A stretch of DNA of 64,000 nucleotides from Flavobacteriales bacterium (GCA_020635435.1 JACJZU010000003.1:1-64000); one strand, 5' to 3'; positions 17,576-27,020 are shown, counted from the stretch's first letter. Notes: generated by a model not told the origin, from the sequence alone. Numbers and translations are program-made.

Positions 17576-17965
17576 CTAGAATGGAAGATCGTCCTCCATC
17601 TCGTCATTATTGAAACTCGTTCCCTGTCCTGTTTTTATACTTGTTCTGTCAAACGGGGGAGGCTCTGGAAGTGGAGGCATAGTTCCGGTATTACCAACCG
17701 GCTGGAAACGCCATACCTTCACATCGGTGTACCAACGGCCGTTATACTCCCGGGATTCGATGTCGACGGCGGCCTTGATGACCGTTCCCTGCTCTACATT
17801 CTTAATATCATCTATTCGTTCTCCCCAGCACACCAGACAGATCTTCTTGGGATATTGCTCATTGGTTTCAATGATGATCTCCTGCTTTTGCCAGGTGCCC
17901 CGACTGCTTTCACCGGTAACAATTTGCCTCTTCTCGATCAGGGTTCCAGTCAACTCCACGCTCAT
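17576..17965 (-). CDS. DUF3127 family protein
   Basis: About 129 residues from the ATG at 17965 (MSVELTGTLIEKRQIVTGES), which matches how family members start; the open frame to 18076 reads through unlikely sequence. The body has GTWQKQEIIIETNEQYPKKICL and WRFQPVG, then a low-complexity Pro/Gly tail ending in acidic DEMEDDLPF. The OB-like beta pattern and acidic tip resemble single-stranded DNA-binding protein, whose acidic tail recruits partners; that comparison is mine. Function unknown. Confidence 0.78.
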   Translation of the reverse strand: MSVELTGTLIEKRQIVTGESSRGTWQKQEIIIETNEQYPKKICLVCWGERIDDIKNVEQGTVIKAAVDIESREYNGRWYTDVKVWRFQPVGNTGTMPPLPEPPPFDRTSIKTGQGTSFNNDEMEDDLPF

Positions 17966-18162
17966 ATCTTTTTTTCTTTCAAAATAAGGGTAAGGAATCG
18001 GATCAGCCCAGACGTTTGAAGAATAATTCTGCACCATTTTTACACCAAAAGGAAGCTTTCGGGATCTAATGAGCACAAACCTGATTCAGATGGTAACTAA
18101 ATTTGGCAAAGAACTCAACCCTTCTGCGGGATAGGATTGGTTCTGTGAAGTGTATCGGATCG

Positions 18163-19389
18163 ATGTTGCGTTTAAATCTCTTCCTTATTGTTGTCCTGTT
18201 GAACATATCCCAGGCATGCGCACAAGTATGGAATGGCCGCAACTATGCACTCAATGGAAGTTTTGAAGAGATAACATCCTGTCCGCGAGGTCAGGGAGGT
18301 ATTTATCTGGCTAAGCATTATTTCCCCAGCATAGGCACTTCCACTGATCTGTTTGCCCGATGTGGGGCAGGTAATGTAGGAGTACCGAAGAACGATCTTG
18401 GAGATATTGAAGCAGCCGATGGCGACAACATGGCGGGAATCATGGCAACCACGGAAGGTTACCGCTATTACGATTACATCATTGGCACGCTGGATCACGA
18501 AAATATGATACCCGGAAGGGCGTATTGCATCACGATGAACGTGTCACTGGCCTGGCAATCCCCCTGGGCATTGGATCAATTGGCGATCACTTTCTCGGAC
18601 TCCAATTCCTGGTATGTTTCAACTTTTCCCGATGGAACGAAGCGCTATTTCAATCCGTTGTTACTGTACAATTATCCCACTACTTCACTCGGTTTGGATG
18701 CCGATATGACGAACCGTACGGGTTGGGAAACCATAAAGGGCACACTGGTGTATCGTTCCGGACTGAAATACTTTTGGATCGGAGCCAATCACAACAGTCC
18801 GAAGAAACTCACTCCTATGAATGATGTACAGCGCGTATTCAATCCGGATCGAACGGCCTACTATTTTATCGATGCCATTCAGATCAGGGAAATTCCGGAT
18901 GAACCGATCTACGTTGAAATTGCGGAATCAGGGACTTGTAATGCGTTGAATTGGATGCTTCGCGTTCCCGGGAATCCGTCAAATGTATGGTGGTTTAGGG
19001 ATTCGCAAATCATTGGAACAGGACGAGTCCTGGAGTTGCCTGCATCGGCAGAACTACAGGGGATAAGTGCCCGTGCTACCTTCAGTTCATTCTGCGATAC
19101 CCTTGATTTTATGGTGGATCCGGGTTTTGAGGGCCGGATGCGGACGAATTTATTCCGGTACTATCCCAATCCGGTTCGCGACACATTATATTTCAATACC
19201 CCACAATCCGGACCATTAGAGGTTGAATTATGGGATATGGTTGGACGCTATGTTCGGAAGATGCAATTTGTTGTTACTGAGCAACAGACCAGGTTGGCCA
19301 TTCCTGTTGAAGATCTGCCTTCCGGGGTTTATTTTATCCGGAGTCGCTCGTCGGAATGTTTCTGGGAAGGGCGTGTTATGGTTTACTAG
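18163..19389 (+). CDS. Secreted protein with T9SS type A C-terminal sorting domain
   Basis: 408 residues from the ATG at 18163, which is followed by a signal peptide (MLRLNLFLIVVLLNISQACA); upstream in-frame starts lack one. The mature N-terminal part begins NYALNGSFEEITSCPRGQGG, like the carbohydrate-binding-type modules seen in secreted Bacteroidota proteins, and includes CITMNVSLAWQSPW and FIDAIQIREI. The last ~75 residues are a T9SS sorting domain: YYPNPVRDTLYF, VELWDMVGRYVRKM, and SGVYFIR near the end. It is therefore expected to be exported by T9SS and attached to, or released from, the surface. Function of the passenger is unknown. Confidence 0.82.
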   Translation: MLRLNLFLIVVLLNISQACAQVWNGRNYALNGSFEEITSCPRGQGGIYLAKHYFPSIGTSTDLFARCGAGNVGVPKNDLGDIEAADGDNMAGIMATTEGYRYYDYIIGTLDHENMIPGRAYCITMNVSLAWQSPWALDQLAITFSDSNSWYVSTFPDGTKRYFNPLLLYNYPTTSLGLDADMTNRTGWETIKGTLVYRSGLKYFWIGANHNSPKKLTPMNDVQRVFNPDRTAYYFIDAIQIREIPDEPIYVEIAESGTCNALNWMLRVPGNPSNVWWFRDSQIIGTGRVLELPASAELQGISARATFSSFCDTLDFMVDPGFEGRMRTNLFRYYPNPVRDTLYFNTPQSGPLEVELWDMVGRYVRKMQFVVTEQQTRLAIPVEDLPSGVYFIRSRSSECFWEGRVMVY

Positions 19390-19583
19390 CCTTTCAAAGC
19401 TAGTTGAAATCGAAATTTCGTCTGTAATTCTCCATTCGGAGCGACTTGCAGCCGTAAACTTGTTGAAATGAAAAAGCGGATTGGTAATCACTCCAAATTC
19501 TATTAACAATCACCTAAAACTGAGAAGCTCCACGTGATCTGTGGATCATAACAAGGCAAAAGCTGCATATTTGGTGAGTTCTG

Positions 19584-21101
19584 CTAAGTCTTTTCCCTGA
19601 ACCTATCGATATGTAGTTGCGCCACCCTCAATGCTCTGAGTTCATTTTTCTTCTTGAATTTATGACCTTCCATCCTGGTGAGGATATCGTTCAAAACGCG
19701 AATTGCTTCCACGATCTTGGGTCCTTTGTTTAACATCACGCATTCGGCATGTGCTGCAACCGCGGCATCGCTGATCTCAGCCCTTGTGGGAATACCTGTT
19801 TTGGCGAGATTTTCCAAGACCTGCGTGGCCCAAACGACCGGAATATGTGCAGCCTCGCAGATCCACAGGATCTCATTCTGCACCTCGGCTAGACGTTCGA
19901 ATCCAATTTCAGCCGCCAGATCTCCACGTGCAATCATCACACCGATCTTGTCGCGCTGCATTCCTGCCAGTAATATTTCCGGCAGGTTTTCGAATGATTC
20001 TCTGTTCTCGATCTTGAAGATAACCCCTATACCTTCTGCATTGCGCTGAGCTAATTCTTCATAGAGGTGGTTCACATCAGCCGCGGTTCGCACATAGGAA
20101 TATCCCACGATATCTGCGTGTTCGCATACAAAAGAAAGATCAACTTTGTCCTTTGCCGTTAGTGCCGGAAGGTTCAGACGGGTATCCGGCAGATTGATCC
20201 CTTTGTGGGACCCAAGCTTCGTTTTGTAACATTCCAGGATCTCCAGCTCCAGATATTCTTTCTTTTTATGGACGACTCGGGTTTTGATCATTCCGTCGTC
20301 AAACAAGATCAGATCTCCCTCTTGGGCATCCAGAATAACCGCATTTAGGGAAACGGGGATCCTTTTTTGGTTTTGCCCCTTCTTGCCTTGTTTGATCTTC
20401 CTGGCTGAAGGATCGTCGAAAATGAGCGTGACCCGTTCGCCTTTTTTCACGTTTATGGAATGCTTGACCTTTCCTTTTCGTGCCTCCATGTTAATTTGAC
20501 CGGTTCGGATCTTAGGCCCTGATAGGTCCATGTATATTTTGATATTTCGACCAGTCTCAGTCTCGATCTCCCGAAGGAATTGAACCATTTTCATCCAAAT
20601 GTTCTGATCACCGTGGCTTAGGTTTATTCGGGCTATGTTCATGCCGTTGATCACCATTTCACGCAACAATTCCTTGTCGTGTGCCGCTTCGTCGGGAAGA
20701 GTGACCATAATATTCGTGAACTGCTCCTGTTCTTGTTCCCGAAACAAACTGTTCGAATGATCCCGGATCAGTTTTATACTTCCTGTATATCCAACGATCT
20801 CTATGTTCGGTTGGATCTCGATCGGGTTGTTCTGAATTAAATTAAGATTTCTGACTACATTATAGAGGTTGCTGTACACGTAACCTTCCGCGGATCTGAG
20901 TGAAGAAACGCCCAGGTCGGATAGTGTACCGTGGTATTTTCGCAGGTCTTTACTTCGCAAAAGCAGATATCGCAGTAGGTTCTTTGCGCTGAGTTTATAG
21001 GAAGGGTGTACTTGTTCCAGGAGAGCATCGATCTTAGCTTCCCAGGAGATCATCTCAAGGAGGATCTCGCGCAATTCCTGCTCTAATTTTTCGATTTTCA
21101 T
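19584..21101 (-). CDS. Pyruvate kinase-like protein with N-terminal extension
   Basis: 505 residues from the ATG at 21101 (MKIEKLEQELREILLEM). About 115 residues of helical, family-specific sequence precede the TIM-barrel, which starts at VTLPDEAAHD and keeps ARINLSHG, IYMDLSGPKIRTG, the active-site lysine in FKIENRESFENLPEIL, MIARGDLAAEIGFERL and WATQVLENL...PTRAEISDAA. A beta-barrel B domain is present. The canonical SGETAxGxYP segment is replaced by LNKGPKIVEAI, and the allosteric C-terminal domain is absent. It may convert phosphoenolpyruvate to pyruvate without usual effector control, or have another role. Confidence 0.8.
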   Translation of the reverse strand: MKIEKLEQELREILLEMISWEAKIDALLEQVHPSYKLSAKNLLRYLLLRSKDLRKYHGTLSDLGVSSLRSAEGYVYSNLYNVVRNLNLIQNNPIEIQPNIEIVGYTGSIKLIRDHSNSLFREQEQEQFTNIMVTLPDEAAHDKELLREMVINGMNIARINLSHGDQNIWMKMVQFLREIETETGRNIKIYMDLSGPKIRTGQINMEARKGKVKHSINVKKGERVTLIFDDPSARKIKQGKKGQNQKRIPVSLNAVILDAQEGDLILFDDGMIKTRVVHKKKEYLELEILECYKTKLGSHKGINLPDTRLNLPALTAKDKVDLSFVCEHADIVGYSYVRTAADVNHLYEELAQRNAEGIGVIFKIENRESFENLPEILLAGMQRDKIGVMIARGDLAAEIGFERLAEVQNEILWICEAAHIPVVWATQVLENLAKTGIPTRAEISDAAVAAHAECVMLNKGPKIVEAIRVLNDILTRMEGHKFKKKNELRALRVAQLHIDRFREKT

Positions 21102-21202
21102 ATTTGAGAATTCAGATGGAGTTGTGATTGAACGTTCTCTTTCACCGGCTAATCCAAACCTGTAATATTCCAACAGTTAGATTAATTAATTGTTATTGGG
21201 GG

Positions 21203-21316
21203 GATGGGGGATGGGAAGATGGGAGGATGGGAAGATGGGAAGATAGGAAGTTAGGAAGTTAGGAAGATGGGTGGATGGGTAGATGGGTAGATGGGTGGAT
21301 GGGTGGATGGATGGGG
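21203..21316. repeat. 8-bp G-rich tandem repeat (GATGGGWR)
   Basis: About 13.5 copies of an 8-bp unit run through the intergenic space: GATGGGAA, GATGGGAG, GATAGGAA, GTTAGGAA, GATGGGTG and GATGGGTA variants in strict 8-bp register, with blocks of like variants (AA first, TG/TA later) as expected from slippage. All guanines are on the + strand, and the first 30 bp contain four runs of three or more G with short loops, a canonical G-quadruplex pattern. The rest of this 367-bp interval (21102-21468) is also G-rich and shows no gene. A shorter array of the same period is at 38595-38632. Confidence 0.9.
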
Positions 21317-21456
21317 ACTTGGTAGTTTAAGTGTTAGGAGGGGAATGGGGCGGATATTGGATGGATTTTTGGGATTTGATATTGGTAAATGGACTTGCCG
21401 GGATAGGGGATGGGCTTGGATCGAATTTCTGCCTTTTCAAGCTCGGAAATAATGAA

Positions 21457-21464
21457 CATTTTTG
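21457..21464 (+). promoter_or_regulatory. Promoter -7-like box, probable leaderless start of the LysE gene
   Basis: CATTTTTG differs by one base from the Bacteroidota -7 consensus TAnnTTTG. It ends 4 bp before the GTG start of the LysE-family gene, so transcription would begin at or next to the start codon. TTTT at 21434-21437 lies 19 bp upstream, the usual distance of the -33 element. No ribosome-binding site fits between. Inferred from position and sequence only. Confidence 0.45.
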
Positions 21465-21468
21465 ACCC

Positions 21469-22095
21469 GTGAACGAACTTACAGCATTTGCCTTCGCTTC
21501 TGTGATCAGCCTTTGGGGGAGTTTGCAGCTTGGTGTGGTGAATGTGAACGTGATCTATGCCACCTTGTTCCATCACATCCGAAGTGCCTTGCTCATGGCG
21601 ATCGGAGGGGTGTTGCCCGAATTGTTGTATTCCTGGATTGCCTTTGAGGGCGTTCAGTTCCTTCAGGGGAATGAAAAACTATTCGCGATTTTAAAAGTAT
21701 CGGCTGTTCCTGTTCTGATCGGAATGGGGATCTATATGTATCGTCAAAAACCGAGAACACATTCCGAACCCTATAGTTTCTCGGGTAGTTTCTTTAAAGG
21801 ATTGGTGCTTGCCCTGCTCAATCCGCAACTGATCACCTTCTGGTTTGCCTGGATCCTGGTTGCATATAACTGGATTGATTTTGGAACGTATGTACTGATC
21901 TCGCCGAAATGGGCTTTCATCATTGGCACAGCGTTTGGCGCCTTTTTGATGCTGTTGATCTTTATTTGGCTGGCCTCCCGATACAAACGTAAGGTTATCG
22001 AGTGGATGGATAAACTCAAACTGAATAAGATCATCGGTATGCTCTTTATACTGATAGCAGTTGTTTTGTTGATTGAATACCTCAGTAAATTATGA
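21469..22095 (+). CDS. LysE-family amino acid exporter
   Basis: 208-residue inner-membrane protein with about six hydrophobic segments. N-terminal topology ELTAFAFASVISLWGSLQLGVVNVNV and the downstream GVLPELLYSWIAF follow the LysE/RhtB pattern, as does the GLVLALLNPQLITFWFAWI motif in the middle. Members export amino acids or related compounds; the substrate here cannot be told. The start is GTG at 21469, close behind a promoter-like box. Its last four bases overlap the start of the next gene (ATGA), so the two are translationally coupled. Confidence 0.85.
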   Translation: MNELTAFAFASVISLWGSLQLGVVNVNVIYATLFHHIRSALLMAIGGVLPELLYSWIAFEGVQFLQGNEKLFAILKVSAVPVLIGMGIYMYRQKPRTHSEPYSFSGSFFKGLVLALLNPQLITFWFAWILVAYNWIDFGTYVLISPKWAFIIGTAFGAFLMLLIFIWLASRYKRKVIEWMDKLKLNKIIGMLFILIAVVLLIEYLSKL

Positions 22096-24185
22096 GGTTC
22101 AATTACATATTCTGTTTACTCCTCATTACCTGCAGTGTTAGCGCCCAACGCTACACCCGAGATTTCAAATTTGAACATCTCGGTCCGGTTGTCCTTCCAC
22201 CTACCACCTCCGACAGCGGATCGTGGTGCCCCAATGGAATGGGATGGATCGAAAGCCTTGCGATTCACCCGAAAGATGGATCCATACTGTATGCGGGTAG
22301 TAACTCTGGGGGACTTTACAGCAGTCGGGATGGCGGTAAGCACTGGCAATTCATTTTCGATGTGCATCCGGTTTGCGGCGTACTTGATCTGGTGGTGGAC
22401 GAGCTGGATCCGAACCGGATCTGGGTTGGTACGGGCACGACCGTGAACCAATTCCCTTTTGGTTTAGGTGTACTTCATAGCCGGGACGGTGGCCAAACCT
22501 GGGAGACAACCGGTTTGAGCTTTGTTCCGGAAGATGAAGAGGTTATCTGGGGGCTGAAACGGGTTCAGTACGATGGAGGCACATTTGTGGCACTGAGTAA
22601 CGACGAGATCTATTTGAGCAGGGATACCTGCAGGAATTTCAGAAAACTACTTGAAAGAGTACCGGGGTCGAGTCGGGATTTCCGACAATTACTTCTCCCG
22701 CATAGCCGAGGTGCATACGGTTATGCTGCGGGCAATCAGATCTGGATGGGAGATAGCTCTCTGAAGATCTGGCAGCGGATCGATGACCGACTTTCCTATC
22801 ATCAAATCGCCAAGAAAGGACGTCAGGCCCCGGATCGCTTTGCGATCTGTCGCAATCCTTTCAGAGAGCAGGGGCTGTTGGTATTGTACAAATACGACGG
22901 ACTGAATTATATCGATCGAAGTACGGATGGAGGGAAAAGCTGGACAAATCTGTATAAAGGGCGGATCTTTTCCCGGGTGGATCGAAATCATGCCGAAATT
23001 GCATACGATCCGGGGGATAGTTCGATCATCTATGTGGGTTCGGTGCGGATGTACCGCTCCGATGACGGGGGGCGGAATTTTGAATTGGTCAGTCAGCCCC
23101 TGCTGGGATTCTCAAACTTTATGCACGATGATATACGTGCATTGGAATTCGACGGACAGGGGAATTTGTACACTGGTAATGATGGTGGAGTTTCATTTTC
23201 TTCGGACAAGGGAACGAATTGGACCGACATCAGTGGTGCTGGTTTGTGCGTTACGCAGATCTATGGGATTGACGCGCATAGCTCCGAAAAGCGCAAACTG
23301 TTGATCGGTTGCCAGGATCTCGGCAATTTCATCTACGATGGTAATTGGACCAATCTGGGAACTGTTTACGGGGATGGAGGTGTATGTCTCTTCGGCAATG
23401 GGCAGATGTACATCATGCAGAACGGGCATTTGCGCAGTTCAAGGGGGGATATTTCCCGGTGGGATATGTTGCAGATGCCGTATAGCGCAAACCGCCTCCA
23501 CTATCCATTGGTTTCCGGGGTATTGGGAGCGGAGCTGCTTGTTGGTGACGATGATGTCTTGACTTATTCCGAACGCAAATGGTATAACCGAAGTCGTACT
23601 TTGGGCAGACATTTCACCAAGATACGGGCTTTGTCGGTTTATGAAAGCGGTGATACAGCCTTTGCCCTCATTGCGAAGGATCAGCCCACATGGGCACTGG
23701 ATTCCGGTTTGAGAGATCGGCTGTTTTTGGGGAAGTTCTGGGAGGGAGGAGATACCTGGGCCGATATTACGGCAAAGCTTCCGATATTGGCATGGCGGTC
23801 CGTTTCTTCGATCTGCCGGGATCCCAATGATGCGAGGCATATTTGGATCTCATTGTATGGATACGACGATGAATATGGCAGATTCAAAGTGTTTCAAAGT
23901 TGGGATGGCGGTGAAAACTGGGAAAACTATTCTGAAGGGCTGCCCAATTATGGGACCTATGTTCTTTTACCCAATGGCGGCAGGAAAAGTGGTGTTTTTC
24001 TGGGAACGGATGGCGGATTATTCTTCCGGAATTCCAAGTTGGATCAGTGGGTTCAGATCAACGGGGCGATGCCGGATATGATGGTTCGGGATCTTGCCAT
24101 GCAACGTCAATTTAAGATGCTCTACATCGCCACCTATGGAAATGGGGTTTGGGAATTGAAATTGCCTCGTTATTTGCGAAAATGA
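22092..24185 (+). CDS. Secreted BNR/sortilin-type beta-propeller protein
   Basis: 697 residues with signal peptide MRFNYIFCLLLITCSVSAQ. Repeated Asp-box (SxDxGxTW) motifs mark a large propeller: SRDGGKHWQF, SRDGGQTWETT, STDGGKSWTNL, SDDGGRNFEL, SSDKGTNWTD and SWDGGENWENY. Such folds occur in glycosidases, sortilin and many binding proteins; no sialidase catalytic residues are apparent. Unlike the similar protein at 31221-33806, it has no C-terminal T9SS sorting domain, ending in IATYGNGVWELKLPRYLRK, and so may stay periplasmic. It is coupled to the LysE gene and converges on the next gene with a 4-bp gap. Confidence 0.8.
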   Translation: MRFNYIFCLLLITCSVSAQRYTRDFKFEHLGPVVLPPTTSDSGSWCPNGMGWIESLAIHPKDGSILYAGSNSGGLYSSRDGGKHWQFIFDVHPVCGVLDLVVDELDPNRIWVGTGTTVNQFPFGLGVLHSRDGGQTWETTGLSFVPEDEEVIWGLKRVQYDGGTFVALSNDEIYLSRDTCRNFRKLLERVPGSSRDFRQLLLPHSRGAYGYAAGNQIWMGDSSLKIWQRIDDRLSYHQIAKKGRQAPDRFAICRNPFREQGLLVLYKYDGLNYIDRSTDGGKSWTNLYKGRIFSRVDRNHAEIAYDPGDSSIIYVGSVRMYRSDDGGRNFELVSQPLLGFSNFMHDDIRALEFDGQGNLYTGNDGGVSFSSDKGTNWTDISGAGLCVTQIYGIDAHSSEKRKLLIGCQDLGNFIYDGNWTNLGTVYGDGGVCLFGNGQMYIMQNGHLRSSRGDISRWDMLQMPYSANRLHYPLVSGVLGAELLVGDDDVLTYSERKWYNRSRTLGRHFTKIRALSVYESGDTAFALIAKDQPTWALDSGLRDRLFLGKFWEGGDTWADITAKLPILAWRSVSSICRDPNDARHIWISLYGYDDEYGRFKVFQSWDGGENWENYSEGLPNYGTYVLLPNGGRKSGVFLGTDGGLFFRNSKLDQWVQINGAMPDMMVRDLAMQRQFKMLYIATYGNGVWELKLPRYLRK

Positions 24186-24189
24186 ATGA

Positions 24190-26085
24190 TCAGGGTTTGA
24201 GTAACCAGACCTGAGCCCGATCTTTCTTGATCTCATAGAATTTTCGAAGTGCATCTTCTTTGGATTCACTTAGGGCGATACCGGCCCTATAGAGTGACTT
24301 ATCCTCGAAATAATAGATAGCCACCTCAGGATATTCCTTTTTTAGGCTACTGAGCAGTTTGCGCGCATCGTTTGGATTGAAGGCTGCTCCGAGAATGGCG
24401 AGATATTGGTTGTCCTGATTCCGGAATTCTCCCGGATCGGATTTTGGCTCAGATGGTTTGGCTGTTTCTGCGTGTACGATCGGGGAGTCTTTTTTATTCT
24501 CTTGTACGTCCGTTTTTTGTTCCGGAGTCCTCGTGTCGGCCGCAGTGTTGTTTGTAGCTGCGGTTGGGCTTGAAGATACGGGTTTTGTTGGCGGATCCTG
24601 GCGTTCTTCTTCTTTTATAACCGGCTTCTGTTCAACAGTAGTCACGGGTTTAGAGACTTTTTCAGAACCGGATTTAGTTTTTTCGGTTACGGCCACGACA
24701 GGTTCTTGAGGCTTAAGATCGATGATCAATTTGTTGCCATCCTCTGTGAGTTCGATCGTTTCACGGTACGTCTTGAAGTTCGACTCATCAACAAAAAGTT
24801 CATAGAAACCAGGATCGCTTAGAAGGAATTCGAAATATCCGTTATTCCCGGAAGTAGTGAACGTACCACTTTGAGCACCTACCTTACCGCACTGAATGCG
24901 CACACCTACCGGGTACGTGTCTCCACTGCGCAGTTGTCCGGAAAGGGAATAGGTAGGTGAGTTGTTGGATGTAGCTTCGGATAAGCGTACAAATTCCATG
25001 TCCTTATACGTGCTGCGCAGAACAAATTGATTTGATTCGGACAGAGGGAGAATCAGCCAATCCGCATCGGTGCTGTTCCAAGGCGCTGGTAGTGGCTTAA
25101 TAACAGAATCCCGAAAAGAAACTGTATAGATGTCGTAAGAGCCGGACCCCGGAAGACCATTTGAGGAGAAGAACAGGTTTTGACCATTTACAATAGGGTA
25201 CACTTCATTGGAAGCCGTGTTGAATGGATCACCCAGGTTTTCGATATGCTTTAGTTTGCCTTTGCGGAGTTTGGATCTGTACAAATCGAATCCACCCAGG
25301 CCATCAGCCCTGTCGGATGCAAAATAGAGTTCGCCGTTCGCATAGAATGGGAAGGCTGCGTTGTGTGCACCTTTTCCAGTTTTAAGCCATCTGACCTCCT
25401 TCCATCCAGTGCCTTTTTTGTTGAGTTCGGCATATTTCAGACTGAAATGGCCATCGCTGTTCCTGGAGGAGAAGACGTAGGTATTCCCGGAAACCTTTGT
25501 AAAACTACCCAGGTCGGAGGAACTTTCGTGGAAGTCCAGGGATCTTTCCACGGATACGGCTCCGCTGCAATTCAATTGAGCCAGGGCTGCGTTATTGTCC
25601 CGGATCAGTCCGATCCTCCCAAATTCCTGCGGGATCACGCTGATCGCCCTGCCGTGAATGGCGTCTGATCGCTGGAAAGAACCAGCTTTCGAACGGATTT
25701 GAAACAGTTGATGGTGGTATTTGTCTGATCGGCCGTTCAGGTATTCTTTGAAAGCCTTCTCAGACCGAATTACTTCCCCGGATTGCAGTAGTGCATTGGC
25801 AAAAAGTAGTCGATCGGCCGGTGTAAGTTTGGCTTCTACAATTTCGAAATACTGAGCGGCATGGTAGTAATCGTTCGAGCGGTATGCGAGTCGGCCCAAC
25901 TCAATAAATATGCTATCGGGAACTTGATCGAGCGGATTTACGAAAACACCCGATTGATCTTCCCGATCGGCCAGGGTCATCACAGCTTCTTCCAAACTGT
26001 GCTGTAATTCGGGTAGCTGTGCGCTTGATAATTGTGTCGCGAAAAGCACTGTGCATGTGCTGATCCATTTGAGGTGAAATTTCAT
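24190..26085 (-). CDS. Exported PD40-propeller/CRD protein with SPOR-like C-terminus
   Basis: About 631 residues from the ATG at 26085, which gives a signal peptide (MKFHLKWISTCTVLFATQLSSA); the longer frame to 26223 overlaps the upstream gene. TPR-like helices follow (about 25-115), then a PD40-type propeller (AFPFYANGELYFASDRADG, VYPIVNGQNLFFSSNG), a carboxypeptidase regulatory-like domain (about 380-450), a Lys/Glu/Thr/Pro-rich linker of ~90 residues and a ~70-residue C-terminal domain (YLAILGAAFNPNDARKLLSSL) that looks like a SPOR peptidoglycan-binding repeat. It resembles the PorE-like protein at 14991-16910 with the OmpA end swapped for SPOR. Function unknown. Confidence 0.7.
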   Translation of the reverse strand: MKFHLKWISTCTVLFATQLSSAQLPELQHSLEEAVMTLADREDQSGVFVNPLDQVPDSIFIELGRLAYRSNDYYHAAQYFEIVEAKLTPADRLLFANALLQSGEVIRSEKAFKEYLNGRSDKYHHQLFQIRSKAGSFQRSDAIHGRAISVIPQEFGRIGLIRDNNAALAQLNCSGAVSVERSLDFHESSSDLGSFTKVSGNTYVFSSRNSDGHFSLKYAELNKKGTGWKEVRWLKTGKGAHNAAFPFYANGELYFASDRADGLGGFDLYRSKLRKGKLKHIENLGDPFNTASNEVYPIVNGQNLFFSSNGLPGSGSYDIYTVSFRDSVIKPLPAPWNSTDADWLILPLSESNQFVLRSTYKDMEFVRLSEATSNNSPTYSLSGQLRSGDTYPVGVRIQCGKVGAQSGTFTTSGNNGYFEFLLSDPGFYELFVDESNFKTYRETIELTEDGNKLIIDLKPQEPVVAVTEKTKSGSEKVSKPVTTVEQKPVIKEEERQDPPTKPVSSSPTAATNNTAADTRTPEQKTDVQENKKDSPIVHAETAKPSEPKSDPGEFRNQDNQYLAILGAAFNPNDARKLLSSLKKEYPEVAIYYFEDKSLYRAGIALSESKEDALRKFYEIKKDRAQVWLLKP

Positions 26086-26114
26086 GCGAGGACCCAAGAA
26101 GTATTCAAATTTAA

Positions 26115-27020
26115 TCAGAATTGCAGGGGAACGAAATGAAGCTTTGATGTTGCGGTGCGGTATTCTAAGGCAGGTGCGGGGAATTTGATGCTGTTCAGCA
26201 CGTGCAAGGCTACTTTTACCCATGTTCTCTCAACGTGAAGTTTGCGGAGATCGATATCCGGTGAAAGATAAAACTGTCTACTCCGCGTGTATTGAAGAAT
26301 ATGTTCCGGATAGTCCGGACCAAGATCATTGGTTCTTGCACCAACATAACCATCGATCCCGTAACCGATCGCTACATTGAGCCAATCCGGTATCTTGCTT
26401 TTTGGGCTGAAGGTACTCAGGTTGAAAGAACACCAATAGGTTTGGCCATTGTAATCTTTGAGGGCTTGTTGAATGAACCCCTCGCCCAGCACATTTGGTC
26501 GGTATGCTGCATATTTACTTTGGGTAAAGCTGTATTTGACCTGAATACGCTGTTCCTGCCAGGACAATTCCTGACCAATTACGAGGCCCGTTCCCAACAG
26601 ATTGGCTGCCATATCACCGGTAGAGAAGCCCCAACCGGATGAGAAACCGTCTAAAACTTCCACGGCACCTTGCCACAAAAGTCCATAGCTACCTCCTAAC
26701 CAAATTGCCTTTCGGTCGTTAAACCCGGCCCATCGCATCATTTCGATTCCGGCGAGTCCTTCCATATAGCAGGAAGCTGCGTGTCCCACCTTGTCCATTT
26801 GTGCCCACTCCGCATTATCGTTGAAGAAATGAAAACCTTCCATGGGATAATCGGCATACCACAGGAAGTACAAACCGCTTATACCTGCAGTATACGTGAT
26901 CCCATTCGCCCAGGCCAGAAATTTCACCCGTTGCGGATCCGGTCGTGAGAGGCTGTCGGAGGCCTCGCCACGCAAACCCAGCGTGAGCAACAGTAGGAAG
27001 GCAATCAGCTTATGCGCCAA
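26115..27020 (-). CDS. DUF2279 (YfiM-like) exported protein
   Basis: About 302 residues. I choose the TTG at 27020, because it opens a proper signal peptide (MAHKLIAFLLLLTLGLRGEA); the ATG at 27083 would prepend a charged, non-signal stretch and overlap the upstream gene by 74 bp. With TTG the overlap is 11 bp. DUF2279 features are visible: FNDNAEWAQMDKVGHAASCYM, GGSYGLLWQGAVEVLDG and FSTGDMAANLLGTGL. The C-terminal half is beta-rich and may be an outer-membrane barrel-like part. Role unknown. It is followed after 29 bp by the propeller/SPOR protein. Confidence 0.78.
   Translation of the reverse strand: MAHKLIAFLLLLTLGLRGEASDSLSRPDPQRVKFLAWANGITYTAGISGLYFLWYADYPMEGFHFFNDNAEWAQMDKVGHAASCYMEGLAGIEMMRWAGFNDRKAIWLGGSYGLLWQGAVEVLDGFSSGWGFSTGDMAANLLGTGLVIGQELSWQEQRIQVKYSFTQSKYAAYRPNVLGEGFIQQALKDYNGQTYWCSFNLSTFSPKSKIPDWLNVAIGYGIDGYVGARTNDLGPDYPEHILQYTRSRQFYLSPDIDLRKLHVERTWVKVALHVLNSIKFPAPALEYRTATSKLHFVPLQF

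Noticed and set aside
22092..24185. Sialidase or glycoside hydrolase function for the Asp-box proteins.
   Set aside because: Asp-boxes are structural; I could not find the arginine triad or nucleophile tyrosine of sialidases, so no enzyme was called.
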